From assembly GCA_947253155.1 (NCBI GenBank), contig CAMXYK010000004.1, positions 1 to 64,000 on the forward strand: a stretch of DNA of 64,000 nucleotides, read 5' to 3'. The translations under genes were made by a program, and so were the position numbers. This document shows, piece after piece, positions 50,278 through 58,796 of the stretch. The notes under the pieces are model-generated. The model was not told the DNA's origin. It searched no databases and saw nothing but the letters and a program-made list of their open reading frames with translations. The DNA comes from an uncultured Bifidobacteriaceae bacterium (GTDB lineage: Bacteria; Actinomycetota; Actinomycetes; Actinomycetales; Bifidobacteriaceae). Numbering within the stretch: position 1 is the stretch's first letter; every line of letters begins with the position of its first letter.

Positions 50278-51819
50278 ATGAACATCGTAGTTCAGGTTTT
50301 AAATTTCATAAGTCAGCAGATTTTGAATGTGCCGGCTTATTTGATTGGTATTATTGCGGCAATTGGCCTTATTGCGCTCAAGCGTAGTGCAGGACAGGTT
50401 ATTGCTGGCGGCTTGAAGGCTGCTATGGGTTACCTTATTTTGGGTGCTGGTGCTGGCGTTGTGGTCGGCGCTCTTGCTCCGTTTGGTGACTTGGTTTTGA
50501 AGTCGACTGGCGCTCACGGCGTTGTGCCTACAAATGAGGTTATTACAGCTCAGGCAGCAGGCCAGTACGGTGCTACTTCCGCATACATTATTGTGCTTAG
50601 CTTCGTGCTTATGCTTCTTGCTGCACGCTTTACTCCGCTGAAGTACATCTTCTTGACTGGCCACCACATGGTGTTCATGTCTATGTTGCTTGCTTTGGTG
50701 CTTTCTGTTGGCTTCGGTGCAGGTAACCAGCTTCTTATTGTTATTGTTGGCTCCATTATTATGGCTACGGTTATGGTTGTTTTGCCAGCTTTTGCTCAGC
50801 CATTCATGAACCGCATTACCGGAAGCGATAAGCTTTCGATTGGCCACTTTAACTCTTTGAGCTACATTGTTTCTGGCGCTGTTGGTGCAGCTGTTGGTAA
50901 GAAGTCGAAGTCCACTGAAGACATCAACTTCCCTAAGGGCTTGAGCTTCTTGCGTGATTCCATGGTTTCCACCACTTTGTTGATGGTTGTGCTTTATCTT
51001 GTGTTCGCAGTGTGGGCTTCTATTGTGTTGCCAGCAAAGGAACTCTTCAAGATTTTCGCATCTAACCCTACTGATTACAGCGCATTCTACATGGCTGCTT
51101 TTGCTCAGGCTTTGCAGTTTGGCATTGGCGTTAGCGTCATCCTTTACGGCGTTCGTATTATCTTGGGCGAGCTGGTTCCTGCATTCCAGGGCATTGCTAA
51201 CAAGGTTGTGCCAGGCGCACGCCCAGCATTGGATATTCCAATCGTGTTCCCATACGGTGCTAATGCTTCCCTCATTGGCTTCTTGGCTTCCTTCGTTGGT
51301 GGTCTTGTAGCTCTTGGTCTGATTGCAGTGTGGATGGGACCTGCTTGGGGCTTGGCTTTGATTCTTCCTGGCATGGTGCCTCACTTCTTCGATGGCGGCG
51401 GTGCTGGCGTATTTGGTAACGCAACCGGCGGTCGTCGTGGTGCTATTCTTGGCGGCTTTATCAACGGTTTGATTATTACATTCCTCCCAGCAGTATTGCT
51501 TACTGTTATGGGCTCCTTCGGTTTGGCAAACTCCACCTTCGGTGATGCTGACTTCGGTTGGGTTGGTACTGTTGTTGGTAACTTCGCTCACCTTGGTGCA
51601 GGCGTTGGTGCTGTGAGCTTGATTGTTTTTGCTGTTATTCTCTTCGGCTTGGCTTGGGTATGGCAGGTTAAGGTTGTTAACACCGGCTGGCTTCCTGCAG
51701 TAAAGCATGCTGAGTTCATTGAAGGCATTAAGGAACAAGAGCGCGCTGCTAAGAAAGCAGCTATGGCAGCTAAGGCAGCTAAGGCTGCTGAAGCTCACGA
51801 GGAGGCCGCAGAAAAGTAA
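50278..51819 (+). CDS. PTS EIIC component, ascorbate (UlaA/SgaT) family
   Basis: Membrane permease of 513 residues with about eleven hydrophobic segments and an Ala/Lys-rich cytoplasmic tail. Blocks TGHHMVFMS, PHFFDGGGAGVFGNATGG and DIPIVFPYGANA match UlaA/SgaT. Known members import L-ascorbate with phosphorylation. No ascorbate catabolic genes (ulaD/E/F/G) lie nearby, so another sugar acid or sugar is possible. A good terminator follows at 51853. Confidence 0.88.
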   Translation: MNIVVQVLNFISQQILNVPAYLIGIIAAIGLIALKRSAGQVIAGGLKAAMGYLILGAGAGVVVGALAPFGDLVLKSTGAHGVVPTNEVITAQAAGQYGATSAYIIVLSFVLMLLAARFTPLKYIFLTGHHMVFMSMLLALVLSVGFGAGNQLLIVIVGSIIMATVMVVLPAFAQPFMNRITGSDKLSIGHFNSLSYIVSGAVGAAVGKKSKSTEDINFPKGLSFLRDSMVSTTLLMVVLYLVFAVWASIVLPAKELFKIFASNPTDYSAFYMAAFAQALQFGIGVSVILYGVRIILGELVPAFQGIANKVVPGARPALDIPIVFPYGANASLIGFLASFVGGLVALGLIAVWMGPAWGLALILPGMVPHFFDGGGAGVFGNATGGRRGAILGGFINGLIITFLPAVLLTVMGSFGLANSTFGDADFGWVGTVVGNFAHLGAGVGAVSLIVFAVILFGLAWVWQVKVVNTGWLPAVKHAEFIEGIKEQERAAKKAAMAAKAAKAAEAHEEAAEK

Positions 51820-51852
51820 AAATCTAGTATAAAATCTCCATTTTCTAAATCA

Positions 51853-51890
51853 GTGCGCCCGGTTATTTATATAGCTGGGCGCACGTTTTT
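51853..51890 (+). terminator. Rho-independent terminator of the PTS operon
   Basis: Perfect 8-bp stem GTGCGCCC/GGGCGCAC (51853-51860, 51877-51884) followed by GTTTTT. Confidence 0.9.
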
Positions 51891-51914
51891 ATTAATCTCG
51901 TTTTATTAGCACAG

Positions 51915-51943
51915 TTGATTAGTGCTGTGTAATGGTAGATACT
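51915..51943 (+). promoter_or_regulatory. Promoter giving a probable leaderless transcript (PEBP gene)
   Basis: TTGATT (51915-51920) and GATACT (51938-51943) are 17 bp apart, and the ATG begins seven bases after the -10 box, at the expected transcription start. No Shine-Dalgarno sequence is present. Confidence 0.55.
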
Positions 51944-51949
51944 TAAATT

Positions 51950-52501
51950 ATGAATATTTCAACAGATTTCACAATTATTCCGGACGATTATTCTAAAGCT
52001 GCACCGTCGCAGAATAAAATTAACGGAGTTCCAGTAGTTTCGTTTCCTTTTTACATTGATAATATGCCATCTTTTGTGCACTACTTGCATTGGCGACTTG
52101 TTGACGATGACGCAATACCGGTATGTGGTTTTGAGTGGATTCATTGGACGGTTGCGAACGTTCCAGTAGAAGCGTTAATGTTTGATTTTAACGATTCTCA
52201 CGCTTTGCAAATTCCGGCAGATTTTTCGCGACAAATGCCTTCGATGATTCCAGAAGCAGTTCAAGGGCGCAATTCGCAAGCAAGTAGATTTGTTGGTTGC
52301 GAAGATCCGGCAGTTACTATGCGCTATAACGGGCCGCAGCCTCCGGATAAAGATCACGAATACATGTTTGAAGTTTTTGGAACGCAAGATCCACTTCCAA
52401 ATCTTCAGCAAGGATTCTATATGAACGAATTATTGCGTGAAGTGCGCAAATGCACTTCCGGCGTAGACGCAGGCGGAATATTCTTAACCGGTCGCGCCTA
52501 A
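51950..52501 (+). CDS. YbhB/YbcL family PEBP-like protein
   Basis: Phosphatidylethanolamine-binding-protein fold, 183 residues, cytoplasmic. The segments WIHWTVANVP, then YNGPQPPDKDHEYMFEVFG match the YbhB/YbcL (Raf-kinase-inhibitor-like) family, whose bacterial role is not settled. It probably uses a leaderless mRNA. It stands alone between the PTS operon and the dipeptidase. Confidence 0.85.
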   Translation: MNISTDFTIIPDDYSKAAPSQNKINGVPVVSFPFYIDNMPSFVHYLHWRLVDDDAIPVCGFEWIHWTVANVPVEALMFDFNDSHALQIPADFSRQMPSMIPEAVQGRNSQASRFVGCEDPAVTMRYNGPQPPDKDHEYMFEVFGTQDPLPNLQQGFYMNELLREVRKCTSGVDAGGIFLTGRA

Positions 52502-52576
52502 TTTAAGTAACTAGCGATAGAATCAATCAGGAATAAAAATTAGTAAAATATTAAAACTCACAAATGGGGGATGCTT

Positions 52577-54184
52577 ATGGCATGCACAACAATTCTCGTC
52601 GGCCGCGGCGCAAGTTACGACGGATCAACTCTTATTGCGCGTAACGAAGACTCTGCGAATGGCGAATTTAATCCAAAGCGTTTGGTGGTAGTAAAGCCAG
52701 AAGAACAGCCTCGCGTTTATAAGTCCGTTCTTAGCCACGTAACAGTTGAGTTGCCAGACAACCCAATGCAATACACAAGCGTGCCGAATGCGGATTTGCG
52801 CGAAGGAATCTGGGGAGAAGCTGGCGTAAACGAAGCAAACGTTGCAATGAGCGCAACCGAAACTCTTACTTCCAACGAGCGCGTTCTTGGTGCAGACCCA
52901 ATGGTCGAACTCCAAAAAGCGCACGGTAAGGAAGGCGACGCTGATTACAAGCCGGAAGTTCCAGGCGGAATTGGCGAAGAAGACTTTTTGACAATCGTTT
53001 TGCCTTATATTCGTAGCGCTCGCGAAGGCGTTGAGCGTTTGGGTGCGTTGCTTGAAAAGTATGGCACTTACGAGATGAATGGCGTTGCTTTTTCGGACGT
53101 GAACGAGATTTGGTGGCTTGAAACCGTTGGCGGCCATCATTGGATTGCTAAGCGCGTGCCGGATGAAGCTTATGTTGTTATGCCAAACCAGCTTGGAATT
53201 GACGAGTTTGATTTAGACGATGCTTTTGGCGATCAGGAAGAGCACATGTGCTCTGCTGATTTGATTGAGTTTATTAAAGAAAATCACTTGGATTTGTCGG
53301 TAGAAAACGCTTCCCCGTTTAATCCTCGCGACGCTTTCGGCTCTCATTCGGACGCTGACCACGTTTACAACACTCCTCGCGCATGGTTCATGGAGCGCTT
53401 CTTGAACCCATACGACGAAGTTTGGGATGGTAAAGATGCGGATCATCGTCCGGATAGCAACGACATTCCGTGGGCTCGTCAGCCAGAACGCAAAGTTACG
53501 ATTGAGGATGTTAAGTACGTTTTGAGCTCGCATTATCAGGGCACTGAATATGATCCTTACGGCAAGCTTGGCGACGAGCATACTCGTCACATGTTGCGCC
53601 CAATCGGCATTAATCGTCAAAGCGAGCTTGCAGTAATGCAAGTCCGCCCTTATATGCCAGAAGAAATGCGTACAATTCAGTGGATCACTTACGGCTCTAA
53701 TCCTTTCAATTCTTTGGTGCCGTTCTATCCAAACGTAAATCGCACTCCAAAATATTTGGAAGATACAACTACTCGCGTCACAAGCGAAAACTTCTACTGG
53801 GCAAATCGCATTATTGCAGCTCTTGCAGATGCTGCGTTTAACGACACTGCAAACGCAATCGAACGCTACCAGGAAACTGTTGGATCTCTTGGACACGCAA
53901 TGGTAAAGGCTACGGATGCTACAGTGGCAGATCTTCTTGGCGTTGCTTTGAGCGAGTATGAGCCGGAGCGCGAATGCGACGAAGATGGTTATTTGGGTGA
54001 CGTAGTGCGTGATCCGGAAGAAATTATTTCTGCTCTTCGTAACGCAAAAGTGCGTGAAGCTTTGGCTGAAGCGAATGACGATATGGCAGCAAAGTTGAAG
54101 AAAGAAACGGATTCTTTGCTTGACACTGTGCTGTACATTACCAGCATGCGTATGAAGAATGGTTTTAATCGTTCCGATCACTAA
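52577..54184 (+). CDS. C69 family dipeptidase
   Basis: Cysteine N-terminal-nucleophile dipeptidase, 535 residues, cytoplasmic. The N-terminus MACTTILVGRGASYDGSTL is that of PepD/U34-C69 enzymes: removal of Met-Ala would expose Cys3 as the nucleophile. Conserved ARNEDSA and IWGEAGVNEANVAMSATET follow. I start at 52577, the ATG immediately before Ala-Cys, with GGGGGA upstream. It releases amino acids from dipeptides. A 14-bp tandem repeat follows the stop, then a terminator hairpin. Confidence 0.92.
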   Translation: MACTTILVGRGASYDGSTLIARNEDSANGEFNPKRLVVVKPEEQPRVYKSVLSHVTVELPDNPMQYTSVPNADLREGIWGEAGVNEANVAMSATETLTSNERVLGADPMVELQKAHGKEGDADYKPEVPGGIGEEDFLTIVLPYIRSAREGVERLGALLEKYGTYEMNGVAFSDVNEIWWLETVGGHHWIAKRVPDEAYVVMPNQLGIDEFDLDDAFGDQEEHMCSADLIEFIKENHLDLSVENASPFNPRDAFGSHSDADHVYNTPRAWFMERFLNPYDEVWDGKDADHRPDSNDIPWARQPERKVTIEDVKYVLSSHYQGTEYDPYGKLGDEHTRHMLRPIGINRQSELAVMQVRPYMPEEMRTIQWITYGSNPFNSLVPFYPNVNRTPKYLEDTTTRVTSENFYWANRIIAALADAAFNDTANAIERYQETVGSLGHAMVKATDATVADLLGVALSEYEPERECDEDGYLGDVVRDPEEIISALRNAKVREALAEANDDMAAKLKKETDSLLDTVLYITSMRMKNGFNRSDH

Positions 54185-54221
54185 ATTTAAAAGTTGCGAT
54201 TAAAAGTTGCGATTAAAAAAT

Positions 54222-54275
54222 AAGTGCCTTCCTTACGAAATGAACTTTTTATTTCATAAGGGAGGCATTTTTGTT
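54222..54275 (+). terminator. Terminator after the C69 dipeptidase
   Basis: Stem TGCCTTCCTTA pairing with TAAGGGAGGCA across an AT-rich loop, followed by TTTTTG. Confidence 0.75.
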
Positions 54276-54429
54276 ACCTTTTGTTATTTTGCTATAGATG
54301 TTAGTAATAGCGCGCATAGATATTGTGCGTAGCGGCTATGCTGCAAGCAATCAATCGTATAGTATGAATCATGTAACTAACAATATCCGTGTGCATTGTT
54401 GTGAGACTATGCCTATGAAAGAGGGGTAC

Positions 54430-55947
54430 ATGAGCATTCTTGATTCATACACTACAACATTCGGTTTGGTTAAAAAAATTGATGCCTTCGGGTATTTAGA
54501 TTATTTGAAGCAGCATCCTAACGAGCCTCGAAAGCACGGAAAAGTGCTTCTTGTTACTGCGGATACTCCGCTTAAAGCTTCTCGCGGTGAAGGCAAAACG
54601 ACCACAACTATTGCGCTGGTTGACGCTTTGCGTGAGCGCGGTGTGGATGCGGCTGCGGTTCTTCGCCAGCCGAGCATGGGCATTACGGCAGCTGGCTCTA
54701 AAGGTGGAGCAAGCGGCGGCGGTAAGTCTTCGCTTTCTCATCCTGAGCTGATTGACTGGGGTTTGTGTGGTGAAATGGCTGCTATTGCTTGCGCGCAGAA
54801 TTTGCTTGTGTCGTTTGCAGAAAAAGCAGTTGATGAAGGCTTGCTCGATACTATTTTGGTTCCTCGCGTAAGTGAGGTTCCTTCTCGCTCGTTGCGCAGT
54901 ATTGCAGTTGATTTTGGTAAAGGAACTGTTCCTGAGCGCGTTGTGTTAACGCCTACTTGCGAGCTGATGCAAATCGTGGTTCTTTCTCGCAGCATGGATG
55001 AGATTTCGGAGCGCGTTGCCGCAATGATTGCTGGCACGAAGGATGGAGTGCCACGTAAATTCGGCGATTTCGTTGACTTGTGGCGAATTACTAATATTCT
55101 TGCCGATGCTGTAAAACCTGCAAAAACGGAAACTATTAACGGATCGCCGATTTATGTGCATTGCGGTCCGTTTGCAAACGTTTCGCTTGGTATTCCAAGT
55201 TTGGTAAGCGTTGAAATGGCTTGCGCTGAGCATGATGTTGTGGTTGTTGAAGCAGGATACGGCACGGATGCTGGCGCTCAAAAGTGGCTGGATATTGCTT
55301 CTCGCGAATTTGGTGCGGCTTGGCCTGCGGCTGCAGTTGTAGTTACTCGCGCTACAACTTGGCGCGATGATGAAACTTTAGCTTGGCGTTATCCGTTCCA
55401 TGTTGCGCGACTTGAATCGCTTAATATTCCTACTTTCCCGCTTATTAATTTGTGGGAGGGTGAGGATGATCAAGTGCCTGAATTGTTGGAGCAAGCTAAG
55501 ACTTTAGGATTCAGAAAGCCGATTGTTGGCAATTTGTTCCGTGATGGCGGCGACGGTTTGGCAGATCAGCTTGACGATTTTGTGTCGGTAATTAGTGCTG
55601 ATGCTGAAACGCAAGTGCCAGAAAGTCGCAGAGGCCAAGCGCTTTTGGATCGCGTTAAGTTGCTGTGTGAAGAAGCTTACGGTGTTCCAACTGAGCGCGT
55701 GATTGAAAAAGATGGTTTTGAAGATTCGTTATCCGCAGCTGAGGATTTGTGTGCGAATGCCGGCGTTGATTTTAACAGTCTTGCGCTAGTTGCTGTTAAG
55801 TCTCCTGCAACTATGACTGACGACGATCATAAGCCTTCTGAAGAGCGCACTGTGACCTTAAAGAAAGTGGAAGTTCACGCTGGTGCTGGCGTTGTGCAAG
55901 TGAATCTTACTTCTTCGCTCACAACTCCAATGCCAAAAATCGTGTGA
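54430..55947 (+). CDS. fhs: Formate-tetrahydrofolate ligase
   Basis: ATP-dependent enzyme of 505 residues making 10-formyl-tetrahydrofolate from formate. The P-loop is SRGEGKTTTT, and RQPSMGITAAGSKGGASGGG and the GCGTDAG-like AGYGTDAGAQKW block are characteristic. Although an ORF extends upstream to 54298, ATG 54430 is preferred (GAGGGG upstream, family-like start). It supplies one-carbon units for purines in an organism that makes formate in fermentation. A terminator follows. Confidence 0.9.
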   Translation: MSILDSYTTTFGLVKKIDAFGYLDYLKQHPNEPRKHGKVLLVTADTPLKASRGEGKTTTTIALVDALRERGVDAAAVLRQPSMGITAAGSKGGASGGGKSSLSHPELIDWGLCGEMAAIACAQNLLVSFAEKAVDEGLLDTILVPRVSEVPSRSLRSIAVDFGKGTVPERVVLTPTCELMQIVVLSRSMDEISERVAAMIAGTKDGVPRKFGDFVDLWRITNILADAVKPAKTETINGSPIYVHCGPFANVSLGIPSLVSVEMACAEHDVVVVEAGYGTDAGAQKWLDIASREFGAAWPAAAVVVTRATTWRDDETLAWRYPFHVARLESLNIPTFPLINLWEGEDDQVPELLEQAKTLGFRKPIVGNLFRDGGDGLADQLDDFVSVISADAETQVPESRRGQALLDRVKLLCEEAYGVPTERVIEKDGFEDSLSAAEDLCANAGVDFNSLALVAVKSPATMTDDDHKPSEERTVTLKKVEVHAGAGVVQVNLTSSLTTPMPKIV

Positions 55948-55971
55948 TTTATTTAGCGCATTCTAACAATC

Positions 55972-56008
55972 TGCCCGCTTAAGCTGTTGAGTTTTGCGGG
56001 CATTTTTT
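55972..56008 (+). terminator. Rho-independent terminator of fhs
   Basis: Stem TGCCCGC/GCGGGCA (55972-55978, 55996-56002) followed by TTTTTT. Confidence 0.9.
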
Positions 56009-56041
56009 ATGTTTAAATTTTAGAAATTTATTATCTATCTA

Positions 56042-56077
56042 TTTACTGTAGTACAATATTGTACTACAATATTGCTA
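56042..56077 (+). promoter_or_regulatory. Palindromic operator and leaderless promoter of a TA-like pair
   Basis: A perfect 22-bp palindrome occupies 56047-56068 (half site TGTAGTACAAT). It fills the spacer of a promoter with TTTACT at 56042-56047 and TACAAT at 56065-56070 (17 bp). The ATG at 56077 is seven bases beyond the -10 box, so the mRNA would be leaderless. This is the layout expected of an autoregulated toxin-antitoxin operon. Confidence 0.7.
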
Positions 56078-56364
56078 TGAGGAGAGTAAGAATTATATTC
56101 GAAAATCATAGTAATAAGCATGGCTTAACTTCAGAAGATATTGCTTATGCAGTAGAAAATCCAATAAAAACTGAAGAAATGGAGTATAAAGGTGTTTTAT
56201 ATATACGCTTAACTGGTAAGCATGATGATGTATTAATGCCATCAATTGGTATCGTTATGAAAATTGAAAATAATACTTTGCGTATTTATCATGCGGGGAG
56301 TGGTGAACAATCATTTTGGGATTTACCTTTTGACGATTGGGTGAAGAAATACAAGGTAAAATAG
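56077..56364 (+). CDS. Small protein, toxin-like partner of an RHH protein
   Basis: Basic protein of 95 residues (MRRVRIIFENHSNKHGLTSE...). The pattern of an N-terminal KHG/HGLTSEDI helix, then AVENP, then strands YIRLTGKHDDVLMPSIGIVM and LRIYHAG, recalls DUF4258/BrnT-like RNase-fold toxins, but I cannot assign a family. ATG 56077 is preferred to a TTG at 56059 inside the operator. It lies directly upstream of a ribbon-helix-helix protein, the toxin-first order of BrnTA and HigBA systems. Function inferred from context only. Confidence 0.6.
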   Translation: MRRVRIIFENHSNKHGLTSEDIAYAVENPIKTEEMEYKGVLYIRLTGKHDDVLMPSIGIVMKIENNTLRIYHAGSGEQSFWDLPFDDWVKKYKVK

Positions 56365-56414
56365 ATTATAGTTTGTTTACAACAGATTATTTGTAGGAAT
56401 TAGAAGGTAAAAGC

Positions 56415-56723
56415 ATGGCCAAAGTAATTGAGCATAATGGAACTACTATTGTTCAGCGTGAAGGCGATGAAGCGCGTGAGCATATGAATAATTTAATAAT
56501 GGATCTTACAGATACTGACAATATGGAAGATGCTCATGTTGCGCTTGTTGGGCGACCGCCTATAATGAGTGATCTCGAAGCATCTACAATTATTCAATTT
56601 CGCATACCTAAATCTTGGAAAGACAAAATTGCAGAAGATGCAAAAAAAGAAGGCGAATCTACAATTAGCGAGTATCTACGTTCGCTGTTAATTAGGCGCC
56701 ATCGAGAATTACAATCTGCCTAA
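56415..56723 (+). CDS. Ribbon-helix-helix (CopG-like) antitoxin candidate
   Basis: Protein of 102 residues. The C-terminal 45 residues, TIIQFRIPKSWKDKIAEDAK then ESTISEYLRSLLIRRHREL, are a ribbon-helix-helix DNA-binding domain; the N-terminal half is acidic and may bind the partner. It follows the small toxin-like gene by 50 bases with its own ribosome-binding site (AGAAGGTA). It probably binds the 22-bp palindrome upstream of the pair (inference). Confidence 0.7.
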   Translation: MAKVIEHNGTTIVQREGDEAREHMNNLIMDLTDTDNMEDAHVALVGRPPIMSDLEASTIIQFRIPKSWKDKIAEDAKKEGESTISEYLRSLLIRRHRELQSA

Positions 56724-56815
56724 CTGTTGAATTTTGCGGACAGATATTTTGCAAATGTAGTAGTATATTCGGCTGTAAAAGTTGCGTGCGTTTAAATAGT
56801 TGGCTAGGAGTAAAA

Positions 56816-57784
56816 ATGAGCGAGATTGAATCTAGTGCGATTGAATCTAGTGCGATTGAATCTGAAGAAATCGCAAAAAATACTTCAGAAAGCAGCAAAT
56901 CGCGCGGAAAAGTATTTCTCGCAGCAACCCCAATCGGCAATATGGGTGACGCTTCTTCCAGGCTAATAAATCTCCTCGAAACTGCGGATATTGTGGCAGC
57001 TGAAGACACGCGTCGACTTTACGATTTAGCGAATCGATTAGGCGTGCATGTTTCCGGGCGCGTGATTGCTTATCACGACCACAACGAGCGCAATAAAGCC
57101 GACGGTTTGCTTGACGAAGTAGAGCAGGGCGCGAAAGTTCTTGTAGTTTCCGACGCCGGCATGCCAACTATTAACGACCCGGGTTTGGCAATTGTTAGAA
57201 GGGCTATTGAGCGCGATCTTCCTGTTACTTGCGCTCCAGGGCCTAGCGCTGTTCTGGATGCGCTCGCACTTTCCGGGCTCCCAACTGACCGCTTCTGCTA
57301 CGAAGGCTTTTTGCCGCGAAAATCCGGCGAGAGACAGCAGCATTTACGCTCTATTAAAGCAGAGCGCAGAACTATTGTATTCTACGAGGCTCCGCATCGA
57401 ATTGCAGAAGCTATGGAAGACGTGTTAGCTGTGCTCGGCCCTAGCCGCCCAATGGCATTATGCAGAGAACTTACTAAAGATTTTGAGGAAATTCGTCGCG
57501 GAACTGTGCAAAGTATTCACGATGGCGTGCTGGAAGATCCTCCTCGCGGCGAAATAGTGCTGGTTATTGGCGGAGCAAGTGATGACGAAATAAAGGCAGA
57601 AAGCACAGATTTAAGCGTGGAAGCGCTCGCAAAACTATCGCTTGATTGCGCACAAAATGAAGGCTTACGTATTAAAGAAGCAATTACGAAAATCGTAAAA
57701 GAGCACCCTTTTTTGGACGGCTCGTTTGCGAATCGTAAGCAAGTTTACGCGGCTTGTCTTGAGCAAAAAAGCGAGCTTGAGTAG
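56816..57784 (+). CDS. rsmI: 16S rRNA 2'-O-ribose methyltransferase RsmI
   Basis: SAM-dependent tetrapyrrole-methylase-fold enzyme (322 residues) that methylates C1402 of 16S rRNA. FLAATPIGNMGD, AAEDTRRLYDLANRLG, VSDAGMPTINDPG and CAPGPSAVLDALALSGLPTDRF are signature segments. The start has a short five-residue tandem repeat (AIESS) encoded by 15-bp direct repeats. TAGGAG precedes ATG 56816. Confidence 0.93.
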   Translation: MSEIESSAIESSAIESEEIAKNTSESSKSRGKVFLAATPIGNMGDASSRLINLLETADIVAAEDTRRLYDLANRLGVHVSGRVIAYHDHNERNKADGLLDEVEQGAKVLVVSDAGMPTINDPGLAIVRRAIERDLPVTCAPGPSAVLDALALSGLPTDRFCYEGFLPRKSGERQQHLRSIKAERRTIVFYEAPHRIAEAMEDVLAVLGPSRPMALCRELTKDFEEIRRGTVQSIHDGVLEDPPRGEIVLVIGGASDDEIKAESTDLSVEALAKLSLDCAQNEGLRIKEAITKIVKEHPFLDGSFANRKQVYAACLEQKSELE

Positions 57785-57798
57785 AGCAAAAATCTTAA

Positions 57799-58062
57799 CT
57801 AACCTACGCTGTCATACCCGTCAAAAAGCACTTCAAAACTGTGTCGAACATCTGGCCCGCCTTGTTGCGAAATATATTCTAAAAGCCTAGCGTCTGCAGC
57901 AGGATTCGCAATAACCCATTTGCGAAATTCCGGTATATTTCGCGCAATATACCACAATATTTCGCTACTTGTTGAAGCATCGCTTGCCACGAGCGGCGTT
58001 ATTATTATTGGCGGCTTAGGGGGAATGTTAAGCTGCTCATTATTCGAATGCGCTATTCCCAT
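57799..58062 (-). CDS. Variant leucine-rich repeat (LRV-like) small protein
   Basis: Protein of 87 residues. ASDASTSSEILWYIARNIPEF then RKWVIANPAADARLLEYISQ resembles the variant leucine-rich repeats of actinobacterial proteins (typically DPxTSPxxLxxIA...xxxVxxNPxxxxxLLxxL). Its start overlaps the end of the AbiEi-like gene by ten bases, so the two are cotranscribed and probably coupled. GGAG lies upstream. The function is not known; protein binding is the family's expected property. Confidence 0.65.
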   Translation of the reverse strand: MGIAHSNNEQLNIPPKPPIIITPLVASDASTSSEILWYIARNIPEFRKWVIANPAADARLLEYISQQGGPDVRHSFEVLFDGYDSVG

Positions 58063-58688
58063 AAATTGCTCGTCTCCTCAGTAATATCGTCAAGCCATTT
58101 TCGCGCGTGAACGGACCCCGGAAAGTAAGGATTCCTGTCAATAATGCTTTTGCACTTGCGCAAGTCAACGCAATAATGGCATATAAGCAATATTGCAATT
58201 TCTTTTCTGTACGGCTCATAATTTTCGCTATCGCTTGGCGTATATGCCAAATCGCATATCGTGCGCTCGGGAGTTGTTACGCGAGTTTTTCCCAAAATCA
58301 CGTAGTCTTCATCGCTTAAATGCCTGCGGAACGATCTAATCGAATGCCCGTGAGGTTTTCTGCGGCAATGTCCGTAGTTAATAATGTCAATATTTTCCGG
58401 AAACTTTCCTCCAAGCCACACCCAAGCTGCAGTAAATAAGCATGCAGTGCTTTGTTTCGGAATTAAATCGCGTATAATATCGCTTCTGCCTTTTGCGGAA
58501 ATGCTTGTTTTGTGTGAGTATCCCGCTTGAGGTGAAAGGTGATTAAATATGCCAAATTGCGAAAGCCTGTTCATGCACATTGGGCCAGGCAAATGATTTG
58601 TGCTTAAAAGTGCTGGGAAGTCGTCATTTTCTTCGAAAACTTCGCATGAATCGCAGTCTTTATTCGTGCTTTTATTCGTGTTTTCCAT
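58053..58688 (-). CDS. AbiEi-like protein (type IV antitoxin-related family)
   Basis: Protein of 211 residues. ACLFTAAWVWLG and the VTTPERTICDLA motif resemble AbiEi-type transcriptional regulators/antitoxins common in actinobacteria (family inference). ATG 58688 (GGGGGAAG upstream) is preferred over a TTG at 58700. No AbiEii nucleotidyltransferase toxin lies next to it; the downstream partner is instead a small LRV-like protein with overlapping start. It could be an orphan regulator. Confidence 0.55.
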   Translation of the reverse strand: MENTNKSTNKDCDSCEVFEENDDFPALLSTNHLPGPMCMNRLSQFGIFNHLSPQAGYSHKTSISAKGRSDIIRDLIPKQSTACLFTAAWVWLGGKFPENIDIINYGHCRRKPHGHSIRSFRRHLSDEDYVILGKTRVTTPERTICDLAYTPSDSENYEPYRKEIAILLICHYCVDLRKCKSIIDRNPYFPGSVHARKWLDDITEETSNLWE

Positions 58689-58796
58689 TTCTTCCCCCAA
58701 TCTATAGCGTTTTTATTTCGTATAGTTGAGATTATGTGGAGTGCAAATAATATTCCAGATGAGCTTAAAAATTTGTGGATATGTGCATTATTTTCG

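Noticed and set aside
50299..51798. Long antisense ORF of 499 codons opposite the EIIC gene
   Set aside because: It is a frame shadow: composition is Asn/His/Ser-rich, no family resemblance, no ribosome-binding site, while the plus strand encodes a clear UlaA-type permease.
54298..54429. 44-codon upstream extension of fhs
   Set aside because: The extension has no homology-like content and no ribosome-binding site, whereas ATG 54430 has GAGGGG upstream and the expected N-terminus.
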